From Abditibacteriaceae bacterium (GTDB taxonomy: Bacteria; Armatimonadota; Abditibacteriia; Abditibacteriales; Abditibacteriaceae), in assembly GCA_019239895.1 (NCBI GenBank), contig JAFAZH010000032.1:1-64000 (forward strand): a DNA stretch of 64,000 nucleotides. Reading direction: 5' to 3'. Positions 8,391 to 17,190 of this stretch are shown here, piece by piece. Within the stretch, counting starts at the first letter, position 1, and each line of letters starts with the position of its first letter. The position numbers and the translations under genes are program-made. The notes under the pieces were generated by a model. The model ran no database searches. It saw only the letters and a list, made by a program, of their open reading frames with translations, and was not told the origin of the DNA.

Positions 8391-9314
8391 TTAAGGGTCT
8401 GTAATGTTGATGACAATAGAACGGCTCTCGTCTGCGAACAGGACATCATCCCGTACGGCATCATCAAAATACATTGAACCCGGAAAGCGTCTTGTTGCGG
8501 AAGTAAATTCAAGCCAGTTCGGCTCGCAGCTATAAGTCATTTCAAAGGGGACTTGCCCCGCAGCCATTGCCATCGGTATAGTATGCCGATAGATAAACGA
8601 TTCGCCGGGGGCTAATAATTGAAAATCAGCTTCCTCTGGGGCGCGGTAGCCGCCCTCACTCCCACTAAAACGTATTCCATTGACGCGATAAGAATATTGG
8701 CAAGTAGTAGCACCAGCGCAGACTCTTACCGGTTCAGGTGAATTATTCTTAAATTCCCAGGTTAAAGTGATCGGTTCGCCTGAGCGATATGTAGTGGCAC
8801 CAGTCCCCATTGTGATGGTGACGCGCGGGTTCGTGGTCACTAAACTTTTAACCTGAGTTACAAGGCCAGGACTTGCAGGCCGCTTTGCGTCCGCCCCGGC
8901 CAGTACGATATTAACTCGATGATGTCGGTCATATTTAGCGAAGACAACTACTTCTTCACCAGTCTGGAATGGATTATCCCTTCCGGCGGGCAAGGAAAAA
9001 CCTGAGTTTGCCCAAGTCCGTTCACCTTTAATGCGCCCATCGGGTTCTGTAGGGCGAGGCAACAGGTGGAACACCAGGCTACCTCGTGGGCCGGGAGTTA
9101 GCTGCCCCACACGGCCTACCATAATAACATCGGCCTTTTGCACCAGCGCAACTGTCACAGGTTCAACTGCCACAGTTGCGTTGGTGTTTGCTATCGTAGT
9201 CGGTTGTAGGGTATTGGTAGCAAGTGCCCCGTTTTGCTGAGAATGGGCCGTGTAGGGAGTCAACAGAGACAGTGGAATGAACAAAAGGCCAGAATACCAA
9301 TGCTTAAGTACCAT
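8391..9314 (-). CDS. Secreted protein of unknown function with a C-terminal BsuPI-like beta domain
   Basis: 307 residues. A signal peptide (about 1-25, cleavage near AHS-QQ) is followed by a Thr/Ala-rich linker. Residues about 60-150 contain a VGRVGQL...EEVVVFAKYD block like proteins annotated as surface-associated. Residues about 165-300 (GATTYRSGEPITLTWEFKNNS and onward) resemble an Ig-like or BsuPI proteinase-inhibitor fold, including a Cys pair (CAGATTC). I do not recognise a specific family. GGGGAGGAAAC precedes ATG 9314. It probably acts in the envelope. Confidence 0.6.
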   Translation of the reverse strand: MVLKHWYSGLLFIPLSLLTPYTAHSQQNGALATNTLQPTTIANTNATVAVEPVTVALVQKADVIMVGRVGQLTPGPRGSLVFHLLPRPTEPDGRIKGERTWANSGFSLPAGRDNPFQTGEEVVVFAKYDRHHRVNIVLAGADAKRPASPGLVTQVKSLVTTNPRVTITMGTGATTYRSGEPITLTWEFKNNSPEPVRVCAGATTCQYSYRVNGIRFSGSEGGYRAPEEADFQLLAPGESFIYRHTIPMAMAAGQVPFEMTYSCEPNWLEFTSATRRFPGSMYFDDAVRDDVLFADESRSIVINITDP

Positions 9315-9338
9315 AGGTGTTTCCTCCCCACATAGTGA

Positions 9339-10361
9339 CTATTGATTTAACGGCAATTGCATGGTCTGCCCGGTGTCAGCGGCGCGTTTGCCAGCTTCCA
9401 GGATTTCCTGGGCATCGCGGCTGACTTCGGCGGAGCAGAAGCCAGTGATGGGTTCGCCGGTTTCCAGGCAGTGTAGCAAATATTCTGGCCCGTTGCGGTG
9501 CGGTTCCTGGGGAGCTGGGGCATCAATGGTTTCAGTATCTTTGCCCGGATGCTGGATAATGACTTTACTGCCAGAAATAGCGATGCTGCCCAAGGTGCCA
9601 TAGGCGATGGGGTTGTTGCTGGCATAGCCCACGGTCTGCGTCCAGCACGCTTCGGCCACGCCAAAGGCGTGCGGATACTTCATGAGGATAATAGCGTTGT
9701 CATCGGGCACGGGATAATCCTTCACAAAGACACCACGAAAGCCGGTGACCTGTGAGGGCAACCCTAAGAACCGGGCACACATATCAGCCGAATAGCAGCA
9801 ATAATCCATAAGAGCGCCCGCGCCATTTTTCTCTTCATCATACAGCCAGCCCCAGAAGTGTGGATCGCAGCCGATTTCCTTGGGGCCATTATGCGCGCTG
9901 CGCTGCTTGAAATAGAAAAGGTTGCCAATCTCCCCTGCGAGAATGCGTCGCTCCATTTCCTGAATCGCCGGATTCCACGCGGTGGGCCAGTTGATCAGAA
10001 GAAGTGTCTTAGCTTCATTGGCGGCTTTAATCATGCGATTGGCTTGTGCTACCGTCGCACTCATCGGCTTTTCGCTGATAACATGAATGCCCTTGGCCGC
10101 GCACGCTTCCACAATGTCAGCGCATACATTATTCTCGGAGGCCGCCTGCACAATATCCAACTCTTCCTGCTCGATCATCTCCTGCCAGGAGTTATAAATA
10201 TGCGGCACCTGATAGCGTTCTTTGATCTTATCGCGTAAGTCTTGATTGACATCACCGGCTGCTACTAATTCGACATTGGGCAACTTACTCCAGTGCGGAA
10301 GTTCGCCCCACACATGGTCATGCACCATCGCCGCTACGCCCACTCGATACTTCTTTGCCAT
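9339..10361 (-). CDS. Gfo/Idh/MocA family oxidoreductase
   Basis: 340 residues. A Rossmann N-terminus (VGVAAMVHDHVWGELPHW, with a non-classical loop lacking the usual GxGxxG) is followed by the SEKPMSATVAQA motif at about 96-107 and a C-terminal substrate domain. It is NAD(P)-dependent with an unknown sugar-like substrate. The weak glycine loop suggests a divergent subgroup. AGGAGA supports ATG 10361. It stands alone, with a perfect inverted repeat just upstream. Confidence 0.85.
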   Translation of the reverse strand: MAKKYRVGVAAMVHDHVWGELPHWSKLPNVELVAAGDVNQDLRDKIKERYQVPHIYNSWQEMIEQEELDIVQAASENNVCADIVEACAAKGIHVISEKPMSATVAQANRMIKAANEAKTLLLINWPTAWNPAIQEMERRILAGEIGNLFYFKQRSAHNGPKEIGCDPHFWGWLYDEEKNGAGALMDYCCYSADMCARFLGLPSQVTGFRGVFVKDYPVPDDNAIILMKYPHAFGVAEACWTQTVGYASNNPIAYGTLGSIAISGSKVIIQHPGKDTETIDAPAPQEPHRNGPEYLLHCLETGEPITGFCSAEVSRDAQEILEAGKRAADTGQTMQLPLNQ

Positions 10362-10409
10362 TAGATTCTCCTGTTTGAAATAAGTCAGTGCCGTATGAAA
10401 AATTTAGAA

Positions 10410-10544
10410 TTTAACCGCAGAGACGCGGAGAACACAGAGATTTTAAGATGAATAATAAAACTCGTAACCACAGGCCACTTACTATCCTCTATATTCAATT
10501 CTTTAGCCTCGTTTCTCTGTGTTCTCCGCGTCTCTGCGGTTAAA
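10410..10544. repeat. Perfect 31-bp inverted repeat, CCGCAGAGACGC class
   Basis: Arms 10410-10440 and 10514-10544 are complementary at all 31 positions, around a 73-bp centre. It shares the AACCGCAGAGACGC core with the element at 47-115. It lies between the divergent oxidoreductase (start 10361) and aldo/keto reductase (start 10619), so here it does not sit at a gene end. Confidence 0.9.
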
Positions 10545-10618
10545 TAAGTTAGCGTCAAGTATATTACTCTATAGCACCAAGTGTTGGAATTTCTAAGATT
10601 TTTAGAGGAGTCAAACAA

Positions 10619-11578
10619 ATGTCTGATAAGACAAGCACCGTAACGCAACTTACGCAACAAGCTATTGGTGGGGATGGGCCGTTAGTTTCGCGCATTGCCC
10701 TCGGCTGTATGGGCATGACGGGCACCTGGAATCCGGCGGATGTGGGGCCGGAGAATATCAAGCGGGCCGTGACAGCGTTTGAGGCTGCGCTGGATGCTGG
10801 TATTACCCTCTATGACCACGCGGACATTTATGGCGGGGGAAGTTGTGAATCGGCTTTTAAAGATTGTTTGAAGGCGGTGCCGGGTGCGCGGGAGAAGATT
10901 TACATTGCCACCAAGTGTGGCATTCGCTCTGGCCATTACAACCTGACTTATAACTACATTCACGAAGCGTTAGACCGCTCGTTGGAGCGGATGGGAGTGG
11001 AATATGTTGACCTTTACCAGATGCACCGGCCTGACCCGCTCACCCATCCGGCAGAAACGGCGCGTGCCTTGAATGAAATCGTGCGGCAGGGCAAAGTGCG
11101 TTATATAGGCGTGAGTAATTATTACCCCGAACAAATCAGGGCACTGCAACGTTACCTTGATATGCCGATTCGGAGCAACCAGATTTCTATTAGCCTGCGG
11201 CGTTTACAACCTATCTATGAGGGCACGGAAGGTATGGGTGGCGATGGTAACCTCGATCTGTGCATGGCGATGAATATGACACCCTTGGCTTACAGTCCCC
11301 TGGGTGGAGGCTGGCTATCAGGTCGCCGCGAAGTGAAGGATGATGCTCTGTTGGAAGGTTTACTGAAAGAACTGAATGCTCAAGGGGAGAAGTATAATGC
11401 CTCTCCCGGACAAATGGCGGTGGCCTGGCTGCTGGCACATCCAGCGGGGATTATTCCACTGGTGGGAAGCAGTAACCCGGAGCATATTCGTGAGGCCGCG
11501 GGAGCCGATAAAATTAAGTTTGATCGAGAAGATTGGTATAAGCTGTGGGTCGCGGCGCGGGGGCAGAGAGTTCCGTAA
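10619..11578 (+). CDS. Aldo/keto reductase
   Basis: 319 residues with a TIM-barrel aldo/keto reductase signature. Conserved elements: Asp and Tyr in DAGITLYDHADIYGGG (about 57-72), Lys in IYIATKCGI (about 95-103), His in VDLYQMHRPDP (about 135-145), and a C-terminal NADPH-binding motif GSSNPEHI. It resembles the YdhF group and probably reduces aldehydes or ketones with NADPH. AGAGGAG lies upstream of ATG 10619. The stop codon is followed 3 bases later by a large nested palindrome. Confidence 0.9.
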   Translation: MSDKTSTVTQLTQQAIGGDGPLVSRIALGCMGMTGTWNPADVGPENIKRAVTAFEAALDAGITLYDHADIYGGGSCESAFKDCLKAVPGAREKIYIATKCGIRSGHYNLTYNYIHEALDRSLERMGVEYVDLYQMHRPDPLTHPAETARALNEIVRQGKVRYIGVSNYYPEQIRALQRYLDMPIRSNQISISLRRLQPIYEGTEGMGGDGNLDLCMAMNMTPLAYSPLGGGWLSGRREVKDDALLEGLLKELNAQGEKYNASPGQMAVAWLLAHPAGIIPLVGSSNPEHIREAAGADKIKFDREDWYKLWVAARGQRVP

Positions 11579-11581
11579 ACA

Positions 11582-11856
11582 AATAGGACGCTAACTGCGC
11601 ACGCTAATTTCATGGGCTATTTGAACGCTATTAGACTTCTTGAATGAGTCAGGATTGGTGTCATTCCGAGCGGAGTGCAACGGAGCCGAGGAATCTTTGA
11701 GGAGCCGCTGCGTTAAGATTTCTCAACTACGCTTATACTTCGCTCCGGTCGAAATGACACTCCGCGAGACTTATCCATGAAGTCTATTTAAATAGTTAGC
11801 GTTATAGTTAGCGTTCAAATAGCACATGTAATTAGCGAACGCAGTTAGCGCCCTAT
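11582..11856. repeat. Nested three-tier palindromic element (275 bp)
   Basis: Outer arms 11582-11630 and 11808-11856 match at 44 of 49 positions. A middle pair, TAGACTTC (11632-11639) and GAAGTCTA (11779-11786), lies inside. An inner pair, 11658-11677 and 11741-11760, carries the GTGTCATTCCGAGCGG motif seen also at 23424-23551. The element fills almost the whole gap between the aldo/keto reductase stop and the AP2 gene stop. It looks like one repeat inserted into another, or a MITE-like unit. No ORF is supported inside. Confidence 0.8.
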
Positions 11857-11872
11857 TCCCAGCTATGGCTTA

Positions 11873-12910
11873 CTAAACGTCTTGAATCAGAGCACCATAC
11901 AGTTCCCGCTCTCGTTTCAGACGAATGGCTGCGGCCCGGCGCAGTGCTTCCTCTTCGCCATACTTGCGAATGGAAACCGAAGTGCGCTGTAAAACATTAG
12001 GCTGCGGGCACCAGGTCACTTCAAAGACGGGTGCGCCCTCTTTAAGAATCCGCTTCACTCCAACAATGCCCGTATTGTTGCGCGACGGCGTCACGATAAG
12101 CGTGCGGTCGGTGCGGGGCTTACCCAAATCGCGTTCTAATTTATTACGATAGGCGACGGCCTTTTTCAGGGCGCGGTCGCTGCCGCCATGCACTGAGTCG
12201 GTGAAGAACTTGGAATGCACCTCACCCTTAAAGCGCACGCGTACATACCAGCCATGACTGTTGCGTTTGTAACTATCTACCCGGCTCACGCCCCTGTAAC
12301 CACTGGTTGGTAAGGTCTGGCTGCCGCCCTTAACTCTGGGGCGGATGACTCGCTTCGGTTTAGCCGTGGCTTGAGCCGCCACTTTACGCACCGTTTTAGC
12401 GGGTGCCTTGCTGGACACTCTGGCAGTTGTTTTGGCTGGTGCTTTAGCTGTCACTTTAGACGCTACCTTAGCTGGGGCCTTAGCTATAGCCTTAGTTGGA
12501 GCAGGCGCTTTAGCCGAGACTGGAGTCTTAACTGGCGTTGAAGCTTTAACAGGCGCTTTGCCTGATGTTTTACCTGTTACTTTCGCAGGTGCTTTAGCGA
12601 CTTTCGCAGGTGCTTTGGTCGCTGCGCTCACTGTTGCTTTGGGGGCCGTTTTCGTCGCAGGCACAGTTGTTTTTGTGGGTACTTTGGTAGCCGTTTTAAC
12701 TGGCGCATTGGCAGCCACTTTAGCCGGGGCCTTAGCGGTTGCCCGGCTCGCCGTTTTGGTTGACGTGTTAGCCGTTGATTTATTTGCGGCTAACCTGACC
12801 GGGGCTTTCGTTGTGGCTGCATCGCTGCGTTTGGTGGATTTCTGAGCTGTTACTGTGGGTCTGTTTTTAGTTGTCGTTTGAGACTGCGCTTTAGTTTTCT
12901 GCTTTTGCAT
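11873..12910 (-). CDS. Double AP2-like domain protein with a long histone H1-like Lys/Ala/Pro tail
   Basis: 345 residues. Residues 1 to about 195 are low-complexity, built from K-A-P-A-K and related T/V/S variants, very basic and with almost no acidic residues. They resemble histone H1 tails or bacterial H1-like proteins. Two copies of an AP2/ERF-like fold follow. Copy 1 (about 203-263) begins GYRGVSR and has WYVRVRFKGEVHSKFF. Copy 2 (about 279-339) begins TGIVGVKR and has FEVTWCP...TSVSIRKYG. Each ends in an Ala/Arg-rich helix, as in AP2. In plants AP2 binds DNA; in bacteria it is mostly known from homing endonucleases, but no HNH motif is present. Expected role: nucleoid-associated or sequence-specific DNA binding (inferred). 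It is monocistronic. Confidence 0.75.
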   Translation of the reverse strand: MQKQKTKAQSQTTTKNRPTVTAQKSTKRSDAATTKAPVRLAANKSTANTSTKTASRATAKAPAKVAANAPVKTATKVPTKTTVPATKTAPKATVSAATKAPAKVAKAPAKVTGKTSGKAPVKASTPVKTPVSAKAPAPTKAIAKAPAKVASKVTAKAPAKTTARVSSKAPAKTVRKVAAQATAKPKRVIRPRVKGGSQTLPTSGYRGVSRVDSYKRNSHGWYVRVRFKGEVHSKFFTDSVHGGSDRALKKAVAYRNKLERDLGKPRTDRTLIVTPSRNNTGIVGVKRILKEGAPVFEVTWCPQPNVLQRTSVSIRKYGEEEALRRAAAIRLKRERELYGALIQDV

Positions 12911-12971
12911 TCACCTTTTACCTCTAGAAACATCATTATTCTCTTTAAGTATTCCACATTTAGAGGCAAAT

Positions 12972-14369
12972 TTACTCAGTCCCCGTGCGATGGTCGCCTC
13001 CACTCTCTTTAATCCATACCGTTTTGATATTGACAAACTCGCGGATTCCATACGTGCCCAGTTCGCGGCCATAGCCAGAATGCTTGACACCACCGAAGGG
13101 TAGGCGCGGGTCGGAGGCCACCATGCTGTTAATAAAAACCATGCCCGCTTCGATGTCTTCGATAAAGCGATTGCGCTCTGCTTGGTCGTTTGTCCAGGCG
13201 CTACTGCCCAGGCCGAACGTTGTGTCGTTGGCGAGAGTGATTGCCTCTTCAATATCTTTTACCCGGAAAAGACTGGCAACCGGGCCAAAGATTTCTTCGT
13301 GGTAAGTGGGCGATGCGGTGGGAATATCAGCTAATGCCGTTGGTGCATAATAGTTGCCGGGACGATCAAGCTTCTTGCCACCCGTAAGCAGACGCGCTCC
13401 ATCGCTAACCAGTTTTTGCACCTGCTCATCCAATCCTTTCAGAATATCCTCGGTGGCTAATGGGCCAATATGGGTGGCTTCATCTAAGGGATCACCCACT
13501 TTTAGCTCGGCCATGATTTCGACGAAACGCTGCTCGAATTCTTCCGCGATAGATTCATGCACAATAAAGCGTTTGGCCGCAATGCATGATTGGCCATTAT
13601 TAATGACTCGCGCCTGCACTGCGGTTTTAACCGCAGCGTCCAGGTCGGCACTGGGCATGACGATGAAAGGATCGCTACCACCGAGTTCTAATACGGTTTT
13701 CTTAATCTGCTTGCCTGCCGCGCTTGCGGTCGAACTTCCCGCCGGTTCGCTGCCCGTTAGTGTGGCCGCTTTAATGCGTGGGTCGTCAATGATTTGAGGT
13801 ATCTTATCAGAGCTAACAAGCAAAGTCTGGAAAGCTCCCGCGGGAAAGCCTGCTTGCTCGAAGATTTCCTCAATCGCCAAGGCGCACTGTGGCACGTTGG
13901 AAGCGTGCTTGAGCAGCCCCACATTACCTGCCATCAAAGCTGGCGCGGCAAAGCGAAAGACCTGCCAGAAGGGAAAATTCCACGGCATGATAGCCAGCAC
14001 CGGGCCAATGGGTTGGTAGTGAATATAAGAGCAGTTAGCCTCGGTTGCCACGACTTCATCAGCCAGAAATTTCTCCGCGTTCTCCGCATAGTAGCGGCAC
14101 CCCTTCGCACATTTAACAGCTTCCTCGATGGCCGCCTTCAAAGGCTTGCCCATCTCTGTTGTCATCAGGCGACCGAACTTTTCTTTATCTTTTTCTAAAA
14201 TCTCGGCAGAGCGGAGCATCTTCTCGGCACGTTCGGCAAAGGGAGTGCGGCGGTAACTTCCAAATGTCTCTGTCGCTCGTTGCAGCTTTTCTTCAATTTG
14301 AGCATCACAAAGCGGCTCAAAAGTTTTTAGAGTTTCTCCCGTGGCGGGATTAATAGAAGCGATTGCCAT
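12972..14369 (-). CDS. NAD(P)-dependent aldehyde dehydrogenase, succinate-semialdehyde type
   Basis: 465 residues from ATG 14369, preceded by AAGG at a good distance; an in-frame GTG lies 24 bases upstream. It keeps the general base Glu228 (LELGGSDPF) and the catalytic Cys262 (NNGQSCIAAKRF), plus the PWNFPFWQ and LPFGGVKHSGYGRELG motifs. The GQSCIAAKRF signature fits the YneI/Sad and GabD group that oxidises succinate semialdehyde, but related aldehydes are possible. It is cytoplasmic. It may be co-transcribed with the upstream flavoprotein, although an inverted repeat separates them. Confidence 0.9.
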   Translation of the reverse strand: MAIASINPATGETLKTFEPLCDAQIEEKLQRATETFGSYRRTPFAERAEKMLRSAEILEKDKEKFGRLMTTEMGKPLKAAIEEAVKCAKGCRYYAENAEKFLADEVVATEANCSYIHYQPIGPVLAIMPWNFPFWQVFRFAAPALMAGNVGLLKHASNVPQCALAIEEIFEQAGFPAGAFQTLLVSSDKIPQIIDDPRIKAATLTGSEPAGSSTASAAGKQIKKTVLELGGSDPFIVMPSADLDAAVKTAVQARVINNGQSCIAAKRFIVHESIAEEFEQRFVEIMAELKVGDPLDEATHIGPLATEDILKGLDEQVQKLVSDGARLLTGGKKLDRPGNYYAPTALADIPTASPTYHEEIFGPVASLFRVKDIEEAITLANDTTFGLGSSAWTNDQAERNRFIEDIEAGMVFINSMVASDPRLPFGGVKHSGYGRELGTYGIREFVNIKTVWIKESGGDHRTGTE

Positions 14370-14386
14370 TTTCTTTACCTTTTGAG

Positions 14387-14496
14387 GAACCACGAATGAA
14401 CACTAATAAACACAAATATGGATGTAAAATTTATGTTTGGTTACTTGTTGATTACTTTCAGAATTATTCGTGTTTATTGGTGTTCATTCGTGGTTT
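14387..14496. repeat. Inverted repeat, CCACGAATGAACAC class, abutting a stop codon
   Basis: The left arm, from 14387, and the right arm, 14470-14495, pair with one mismatch over about 26 bp (core ACCACGAATGAACAC). The right arm ends directly at the TGA (14498-14496) of the leftward flavoprotein gene. The left arm begins 18 bases upstream of the aldehyde dehydrogenase ATG and overlaps its upstream GTG. Confidence 0.8.
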
Positions 14497-15428
14497 CAAT
14501 CATCATCTAATTCATTGTGAATACGCACAGCGGCGATGGCAGCCTGGCCGAAGGCGACACTGATTTGATTAATTTGACTGACTAAATCGCCTGCTGCGTA
14601 AATACCGGGGATACTGGTTTGTTGGTTAATATCCGTGATGATATAGCCATCATCATCTACATTCAGGCCCAGTGCTTGCACTGGCTCTAAGTGCAGATCG
14701 CATCCTAACGCACTGTACAAGACGGCTAAGGGGTGTTCGCTGCCATCTTCGAGGCAGATGCCACGGCCTTGATAATCAGATTCGGGATCGCCGCGCTCTT
14801 CAATAATCTTCACCACACGCGACTCATAGAAATCAATGCCCCGTTGCTGAAGAAGCTCTTTATAACGTCCAAGTGTCGTGGCATTGCGACCATGCAGGAA
14901 GACCGAAATGCGATTACTGAAGGTTTCTAAAAAGAGAGCATGGCGAGCTACGCCAGGGCCAAAGCCTAAAATGCCAAGATGCTTACCCGTATGCTCATAG
15001 CCGTCGCAGACGGGGCAATAACGCAGGAACCGACCAAGATGCGAGCCGATGTTGGGAATATCCGGCTCACGATCACGCACCCCCATTGCCAGGATAACAG
15101 TACGAGCGTGGAGAGGTGCGCCATCTTGGAGGTGGATCGTGAAGTCGCCGTTTTGTCCTTCGACTTTGGTGGCCACCGTATCAAGTATGGTACCGCCCAT
15201 TTCTTCAGCCTGTTCCCGCAAGCGATGTAGAATGACTGAGCCTGCAACACCATCGGGATAACCCGGCAGGTTATAAGTGTGATCAATCAATAGCAAGCGG
15301 GGGCGAGGCCCGGCTCCTCCCAGCGCGACAGCACGGCGATGAAAACGAGCGAGGTAAGTGAGGGCAGTTAACCCTGCCGGGCCAGCGCCCACAATAACCG
15401 AATCCAGCAAATCATTTGAAGCAGTCAT
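14496..15428 (-). CDS. Thioredoxin reductase-like FAD/NAD(P)-dependent oxidoreductase
   Basis: 310 residues, the usual length for low-molecular-weight thioredoxin reductases. The FAD-binding GAGPAG motif is at about 14-19. The redox-active Cys138-Pro-Val-Cys141 lies in CPVCDGYE, and the NAD(P) loop is GILGFGPGVAR. The C-terminal FAD motif GIYAAGDLVSQINQI is intact. CPVC differs from the common CATC, which suggests a partner other than classical thioredoxin. No thioredoxin gene is adjacent. It would be a plausible electron source for the thioredoxin-MsrB protein, but that one is exported. Confidence 0.88.
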   Translation of the reverse strand: MTASNDLLDSVIVGAGPAGLTALTYLARFHRRAVALGGAGPRPRLLLIDHTYNLPGYPDGVAGSVILHRLREQAEEMGGTILDTVATKVEGQNGDFTIHLQDGAPLHARTVILAMGVRDREPDIPNIGSHLGRFLRYCPVCDGYEHTGKHLGILGFGPGVARHALFLETFSNRISVFLHGRNATTLGRYKELLQQRGIDFYESRVVKIIEERGDPESDYQGRGICLEDGSEHPLAVLYSALGCDLHLEPVQALGLNVDDDGYIITDINQQTSIPGIYAAGDLVSQINQISVAFGQAAIAAVRIHNELDDD

Positions 15429-15613
15429 AGCCCTTCTTTACGTTCCTCATTTTAGCCCTTTTCCAAAAGGTTAAGGCGTTAGCACTTTTTATACCCAATT
15501 ATTGCCTAAAGGAAGGTGCGCCTTATTCAGCTATTTTGCAATTTATAAAATGAGGTGGATGCTGTCTGTCCGTTAGGGAACATAGACTTTAGGGCGGGGT
15601 TATCTGACCGCGA

Positions 15614-17086
15614 TTAAGAGCTTAACATGCTGCCATAAAGTTGCGCGTATTGACGGGCAGATGTGTTCCAGGAGAAATCGCAGGCGAAGCCATTCTGCAT
15701 TAATTGCGGCCAGGCTTTGCCCTTATAACAAGTAACCGCACGCTGCACCACCTCAGTTAAAGCTGAGGCCGTATAAGGCTCAAAAACAAAGCCATTGCCG
15801 ATGCCAGTCGTGGCGTCAAATTCATGCACGGTGTCAGCTAAACCGCCAGTGGCGCGTACTATTGGGATGGTGCCGTAAGCGAGGCTAATCATTTGCGCTA
15901 GGCCACAAGGCTCGTAGTGCGATGGCATGAGAAACAGGTCGCTGCCCGCGTAGATCTTATGGGCCAGGGCATTATCGAATGTATCCAGGCGACAGGCCAC
16001 AGCACGCGGAAAACGCTGCTCTAACTCTTGAAAAAGCTGCATGAACTGCGGTTCGCCAGAGCCAAGCAGAACGAAGTAGCAACCCATCTGTACCAGGGAT
16101 TCCAGCGCATCAGCCACTAAATCAAAACCCTTTTGCGCCGAGAGTCGAGATACCATACCGATGACGGGAACTTTCTTGCGCCCTGGAATAGCCAGACCCA
16201 TCTGGCTGAGTAAATCGCGCTTGCACTGGGCTTTACCCTTGCTGTCTTCGGGGCCATAATTCTGGGCAAGGTGTGGGTCGTGGCGCGGATTCCACTCGGA
16301 GTAGTCAATACCATTCAAGATGCCATGCAGCACACCCGCCCGATTTTGGAGCAAGCCTTCCAATCCAGCGCCATACTCGGCGGTTTGAATCTCGTGGGCA
16401 TAGCCAGGCGAGACGGCGGTGAGAGTATCGGCAAAGACCAGACCACCTTTCATTGGGTTAATCTTGCCGTAGAATTCAAGCTGATGGTAATTGAAAAGTG
16501 ATGGGTCAAGCCCCAGGCGCGGCAGGTAGCTGCTGTGGCTCTCGCCTTGATAGGCCAGATTATGAATAGTGAAAACCGTTTTGGTAGCTGCCAGGGCGGG
16601 ATATTGACGCCGCCGTGTGCTGAGATAGACGGGCAGGAGACCAGTGTGCCAGTCGTGGCAGTGGATAATATCGGGTTGCCACTCTAATAGCCCCGGTAAC
16701 TCTAAGCAGGCCCGCACGAAAAAGCCAAAGCGTAGAATGTCGTCATCGTAACCATAAGGCTTGTCCTCGCCAAAATAATGCGGTGCATCTATGAAGTAAA
16801 CAGGAACATCGGCCTGATTATTCGCTGGGGGTAGCTTATTGTCAGTAACTTGCTGAATGGCTGTCAGATGAACATCATCGTCAAAGGGAATATAAAGCTG
16901 TGCTATATCCTGAGTGCGAAACCGTGTGGCATCAATCGTTTTGTAATGGGGCAAGACTAAGCGCACGTCTATGTCCTGCGCGGCCAAGGCGTGGGGTAGG
17001 GAACCGGCGACATCGGCCAATCCCCCCGTTTTGATAAAGGGCACAGCTTCTGCCGTGACCATGAGAACTTTCAAGCGATCAGCCAT
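15614..17086 (-). CDS. glgA: Glycogen synthase (ADP-glucose type, GT5)
   Basis: 490 residues, the usual length. The N-terminal KTGGLADVAGSLP motif (about 20-32) binds the nucleotide sugar. A GT5 domain runs to about 245, and the C-terminal GT-B half contains GMVSRLSAQKGFDL and the catalytic-site motif MPSHYEPCGLAQM. It transfers glucose from ADP-glucose to the alpha-1,4-glucan chain in the cytoplasm. No other glg gene is in the window. The ribosome-binding site is weak. Confidence 0.95.
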   Translation of the reverse strand: MADRLKVLMVTAEAVPFIKTGGLADVAGSLPHALAAQDIDVRLVLPHYKTIDATRFRTQDIAQLYIPFDDDVHLTAIQQVTDNKLPPANNQADVPVYFIDAPHYFGEDKPYGYDDDILRFGFFVRACLELPGLLEWQPDIIHCHDWHTGLLPVYLSTRRRQYPALAATKTVFTIHNLAYQGESHSSYLPRLGLDPSLFNYHQLEFYGKINPMKGGLVFADTLTAVSPGYAHEIQTAEYGAGLEGLLQNRAGVLHGILNGIDYSEWNPRHDPHLAQNYGPEDSKGKAQCKRDLLSQMGLAIPGRKKVPVIGMVSRLSAQKGFDLVADALESLVQMGCYFVLLGSGEPQFMQLFQELEQRFPRAVACRLDTFDNALAHKIYAGSDLFLMPSHYEPCGLAQMISLAYGTIPIVRATGGLADTVHEFDATTGIGNGFVFEPYTASALTEVVQRAVTCYKGKAWPQLMQNGFACDFSWNTSARQYAQLYGSMLSS

Positions 17087-17130
17087 ATCTTAGAGGATAA
17101 ATCAAGAGAGTGGCGATTGCTATAAACACG

Positions 17131-17167
17131 ACCAGCGCCACTAAAGTAAGGCTTTAGTGGCGCTGGT
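17131..17167 (-). terminator. 16-bp perfect hairpin after the NlpC/P60 gene
   Basis: ACCAGCGCCACTAAAG (17131-17146) pairs perfectly with 17152-17167 around a 5-nt loop. It lies 23 bases after the stop codon of the leftward NlpC/P60 gene and before glgA. There is no clear U-tract on the minus strand, so it may stabilise the mRNA end rather than terminate transcription on its own. Confidence 0.6.
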
Positions 17168-17190
17168 ATGACTTTAACGGCAGGAGGAAA

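Noticed and set aside
12408..12845. Plus-strand open frame of 145 codons opposite the Lys/Ala/Pro tail
   Set aside because: It is the mirror of a low-complexity coding region (Leu/Ala/Val-rich), has no ribosome-binding site, and the minus-strand gene continues into recognisable AP2-like domains.
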